Source: Leucocoprinus leucothites (taxonomy: Eukaryota > Basidiomycota > Agaricomycetes > Agaricales > Agaricaceae). From it: DNA of 64,000 nucleotides. The notes below the pieces were generated by a model that was not told where the DNA came from, did no database searches, and saw only the letters and a list, made by a program, of their open reading frames with translations. The position numbers and the translations under genes are program-made. The first letter of the stretch is position 1; every line of letters starts with the position of its first letter. This document shows, one piece after another, positions 60,040 through 64,000 of the stretch. Location of the stretch: the NCBI GenBank assembly GCA_013368445.1, contig JAACJO010000011.1, positions 496,001 to 560,000 of the forward strand, read 5' to 3'.

Positions 60040-63000
60040 CTAAAGAAATTCGATACCCAGAGAATAAACAAATTTATTGAAGAGAATTGAACCGAGGTTT
60101 TTCGTCAGAATATTGGCAGGGTTGTTTGAGCCCTCGATAAATTCCAACTCAACGGAACCTTCTTCAACGATATCTCGGATATAGTGGTATCGTATATCAA
60201 TATGCTTCGAGCGTTTTTCTTGAACAGGGTTCTCGCTCCAGAAGATAGATCTGATATTATCACCATAGAGAATCGGAGCAGGTATTTTAAAACCTATCTC
60301 TTTGAGAAGTTGTCGAATCCACATCAACTGACGGCTGCAATCAGATAGCGCCATATACTCAGCTTCAGTAGATGACAAAGCGACAGTTTTCTGTTTGCGG
60401 CTAAGCCAGCTTACAGGTCCATGCGCTATTGTAACAAAGTTACCTGTAACAGATCATCGAGACTGTCCATCTTGCGCCCAATCACTATCGGAACAAGCAA
60501 TGACGGCCTGGTTAGAAGCTCCATCAAAGACAAGTCGATAATTGTGCGTTGATCGCAAATATTGCAGCACATGGAGTCCAGCCCGGAAGTGCGCATTGGA
60601 AGGGGCGGCAGATTGCTGGGAGAGTTTGACAACCGCAAAGGATATGTCAGGTCTCGATCCGATCATAAGATACATCAGCGATCCGACTAACTGTTGGTAA
60701 CAAGTTCTAAACTTGGGATCTACTTTATCGACATAGGGTTCGAAGACGAAACCGGATGGCAGCGGTGTGAATTTCACGCCTTTAGGAATCTCAAACTTCT
60801 CAAGAACCTTATTGAGGTATTTCACTTGATCTATATAGAGTTTTCTCTCTTTTCGATCGCGTGATATGTTCATGCCTAGGAACTCAGAAAGTTCACCTTG
60901 GTCACGACATTCCCAAGTGGTCATGAATTTTTGCTTCAACTCAGAGAGGAGCAGGGAATTCTTTTTACCCATAAAGAAGACATCATCCACATAAACGACC
61001 GCAAAGACACGCTCGCCGGTCTTAGGATGTGTAAAATGATAAACGCCAGCGTCGGACTTACAGCGCTTGAATCCAAGTTTCAGCATCGATGAAGTGAGTG
61101 CTTTCCACCAAGATAAGCCAGCTTGTTTTAGACCGTAGATCGCTTTGCGTAATCTCCAGACTTTCTTTTCATGGCCAGGAAGTCGGAATCCTTCTGGCTG
61201 TTCCATATAGATCTCTTCATCCAGATCACCATATAAATAGGCTGTTTTGACGTCAACAGAGTGAAGGTCAAAGTCCTCAAGCGCTGCAATGCCCAGAAGT
61301 AGGCGCGCGGTCTCATATCGGACAACAGGAGAAAAGAGTTCATCAAAGTCGATTCCCTCAATCTGGGAGAACCCTTTCGCAACAAGGCGAGAGCGATAGC
61401 GATTATCGGACTTGATGTTATAAACCCATCTATTTTTGATAGCTCTCCTTCCTTTTGGGAGATCAACGAGCTCGTATACACCACGCTTGTGAAGCGCGTC
61501 TAATTCCTCAAGCATTGCTTTTTGCCATTTAGTCTGAGTATCAGCGTCTAAGTTCGCGATATCTTGAAACTGTTCGGGAACAGGCCCGTTGGCGCGTTGT
61601 GTGAGAAGGAAATCGACTAATTTTACCCCCCCTTCCTTCACAAACTTCGCAAAATTGGTAGATGACGGTTTAGTGTCGATACTACTATCCGGGTGAGGGA
61701 TATTCCAATTTCGTAATCTGTTCCGAGCTTCCTCATCGGAAATTGCTCCAGGAATAGGTCGATATTGAGTGCGATTGCGTGGTAAGTTAGGATTTAGTTC
61801 CCTATATCGTCGGATGACATCAAGAGGGTCGCTTCTATCACCATACACGTTTCCTGGTCTGTTCGGAGGTTGAACATTTCGCCTAGGACGGCTATTTTCA
61901 CGTTCGGTGACCCATCGGTCGAGCCGTTCTAGTGCATCAAGATCATCCTGGACTGAAGGTCGTGGTGGCGGTACCTCGGGTGGAGATGGAGACCGAGCAT
62001 GTTTACGTGGACCAGGTTCCTTTCGCAAAGGTCCTGGAGAAGGAGGTAACTCAACTTCTTCTTCCTCTTCTTTTGGATCGCGATCTTCCGGATCAGCGTA
62101 AGAAAGAGGTGGACTTGGCGATCTAGGAGGTGAAGGTGTTTTAGGGCGTGGAGGAGCATGAGGTGAAGGCGCACGAGGCGGCTCTCCTCCTCGAGGTGTA
62201 GACGGATGGTCTATATTTGGAACATTTGGAATAGTCGAGATTGGAGGAATCTCAGTGCGAGGCGGCTCGGGGTAAACCGCGGGTTTTTGATCTGGACATT
62301 TTGGGAACATCTTTTCATCAAAGATGACAGTCGGTGAGATAAACTCGGCATTCCCTCGAGTATGGCGGAGAAAGATGTAATTCTTCTCCCGATCATATCC
62401 AACGAAGATCATCAGTTCAGATTTCGCAGATAATTTATTCGGGTGCATTTCGTCCGGAAGGAACACATATGCAGCACAACCGAATACTCGTAGGTGACTG
62501 ATGTCAGGTTTATGTCCATGTACTAACTCAAACGGAGTTTTCCATTGGATGCGGTTCATCGATGTGCGATTGTAGATATGGGTTGCGGTGTTAATCGCGA
62601 AATCCCACCATGAATCTGGAAGACACGTGTGAAGTCGCATGGCTTGCGCCTTCTCATGCAGTGTTCGATTCAATCTTTCTGCTCGCCCGTTCTGTTGATG
62701 GACGCGGGGCGCACTCGGTGTGAACTCAATCCCTTTCGCCCTAAGATAATCTTGCAGGGTACCTGCTACGAATTCTCCTCCTCGATCGGATGTAAATCGA
62801 CGAATCGATTTGCCAAATTGGTTCTGAACGTAAGTTAGAAGCTCAACCATGCGGGGAGCTGCTTCAGCTTTTGATCGCAGAAGCACCACGTGGGCAAATG
62901 AGGAGTAATCGTCCAATAAGGTCATTACCCATTTATACTTGTGATAAGATATGATGGGGAGCTCAAAGAGATCACTGTGAACGTGCTCAAAGGCTTCTTT

Positions 63001-64000
63001 AGCCCGAATTGGGTTATCGTTAAAGGGTTTCTGGTGCATCTTCCCTTTCATGCAGCCTGGACAAGGGCGCGAATGATCAGGAATTGAAACCTGAGGTCCA
63101 TTCAACGTGGAGTCGGTAGTTTTGCTCAACACGCGATTAGACGGGTGTCCTAAACGTTGATGCCAGGTATTATAGTCAGGATGCTGAGCGACGTGGCTCG
63201 AAGCATTCGAATGTACAATTCGACATCTTACTGTTTGTAGCGTAGGCTGCGACTCAGAGCGAGGAGCCGCTGATAAGACAGCATTGCCTGACTCATCCCG
63301 AAAGATTGTACCATGTTTATCGGCCTCGCTGCGCAACCCGGATTCCAGGAGTTGACCGGCAGACATGAGGTGATCGTGCATACCCTTTACATAGAACACA
63401 GGAGACAATGAAGTCGTTGCAGTGATCGTTTTTCCGTTATCATGGATCTCGTGTTCGATCAAGACAGTGCCTCAACCTGAAATGAATAGGGGAGCGTTCT
63501 TGTTAGCTGTCTGAATTTCACCAAATTTCCCCATTTCGATTGTAGAAAAATCGTCCAAATAGGGTGTGAAATGTGCGGAAGCACCCAAATCAAGAATCCA
63601 AGAAGCAGCCCGTGAAGGCGCTTTCTTTCCCTTACAGTGGCAACATAGAGCTCTCTCGCATTTAGACAGATTCACACAGCGCGGCACAGAGGTCAAATCA
63701 CAGTTTAATAAAAGCCCCACAGGGGCGACCGAAATAGTGCGCAATACAAAAGAAGTATATACAGGAGCCGGAGACGACGTAACTAGTCTGCGAAAATGTT
63801 CAGCGTGGCCAGGAGCGCTCACATGGGAGCGGGCTCGAGTGGGGCGACAGGCCCCTTCTCGGTCGTGCTGTGGCGTCACCGTATTAGTGTTAATCCAATC
63901 AGAGATAGAAGAAAAGACTTGCGTTGTCCACAACCCAGAAGTCCACCCGTCAGAATCCTCCCCCTCGGAGTTGGATTCGAGCATCGGATCAGCCGGAGGT
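60040..64000 (-). pseudogene. gag-pol polyprotein of element 2, disrupted and partial
   Basis: In-frame with element 1 but without the DNA transposon, so the Gag-protease linker reads through (PVYTSFVLRTISVAPVG). Two opal codons break it. One lies near 63473, just after the protease, where element 1 has CGA in SGRGTVLIEHE. The other is at 60454-60456, in RNase H after DWAQDGQSR, again CGA in element 1. The protease active site reads DLGAS instead of DSGAS. Integrase (WHQRLGHPSN, CPGCMKGK, FTSDRGGEF) and reverse transcriptase (YGLKQAGLSWW, YVDDVFFMG) motifs are complete. It ends SLGIEFL at 60040. The N-terminal part is beyond the window. Confidence 0.9.

Larger units (their letters stand above)
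59704..64000 (-). mobile_element. Ty1/copia LTR retrotransposon, element 2 (runs off the window)
   Basis: Same family as element 1, opposite strand. Its 3' LTR occupies 59958-59704 and continues at 51706-51583 beyond element 1. A CTCCTCCTCAC tract (complement of the polypurine tract) adjoins the LTR at 59959. The gag-pol frame runs leftwards from beyond 64000 to 60040. The LTR is more diverged from the element 1 LTRs than those are from each other, so this is an older insertion. The 5' LTR and most of gag are outside the window. Confidence 0.92.

Overview
The window is nuclear DNA of a mushroom-forming basidiomycete (Agaricomycetes). Genes are split by many 50-70 bp introns, genes are tightly packed, and the order mitochondrial intermediate peptidase - homeodomain genes - beta-flanking gene marks the homeodomain mating-type locus (matA/HD) of that class. 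The species cannot be named from the sequence alone.

Layout. 1-10111: a housekeeping block with a TMEM115-like membrane protein (cut by the left edge, minus), a FAM32A homologue, the AAA+ helicase RVB1, a DDT/WHIM chromatin protein and mitochondrial intermediate peptidase (MIP). 10112-13397: gene-poor. 13398-19120: a full-size PDR-type ABC transporter lying between MIP and the mating-type genes. 19775-24569: two tandem minus-strand HD1 homeodomain genes; no HD2 gene is visible. 24570-26917: gene-poor. 26918-29024: the beta-flanking gene and a LEA-like protein. 29714-47007: glycogenin, a mitochondrial UbiB/ADCK-like kinase (Cqd1 type), an unspecific peroxygenase, a beta-lactamase-fold hydrolase, REV7, sorting nexin 4 and a GOST-type seven-transmembrane protein. 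47165-51260: RPB2. 51583-64000: a nest of transposons.

The transposon nest has three layers. The oldest is a minus-strand Ty1/copia element (element 2) whose 3' LTR end lies 323 bp upstream of the RPB2 start and whose other end is beyond the window. A second, plus-strand copy of the same family (element 1, 51707-59703, 373-bp LTRs, target duplication TAGAA) inserted into that LTR. A Tc1/mariner element with an intact DD34E transposase (53940-55532) then inserted into element 1, and element 2 preserves the empty site. Both copia copies are inactivated only by nonsense changes, three of them CGA to TGA. All six differences between the two LTRs of element 1 are transitions at CpG sites, pointing to deamination of methylated cytosine.

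Main points for follow-up: a mating-type locus with two HD1 genes and no HD2, an ABC transporter inside the usual MIP-HD interval, the two-module architecture of the Tc1/mariner element, the CpG decay pattern, a roughly 4-kb inverted repeat formed by the two copia copies, and four GC-AG introns within the first 8.2 kb. Exon borders were worked out by eye from reading frames, splice sites and family conservation. They are firm where given exactly and approximate where stated.
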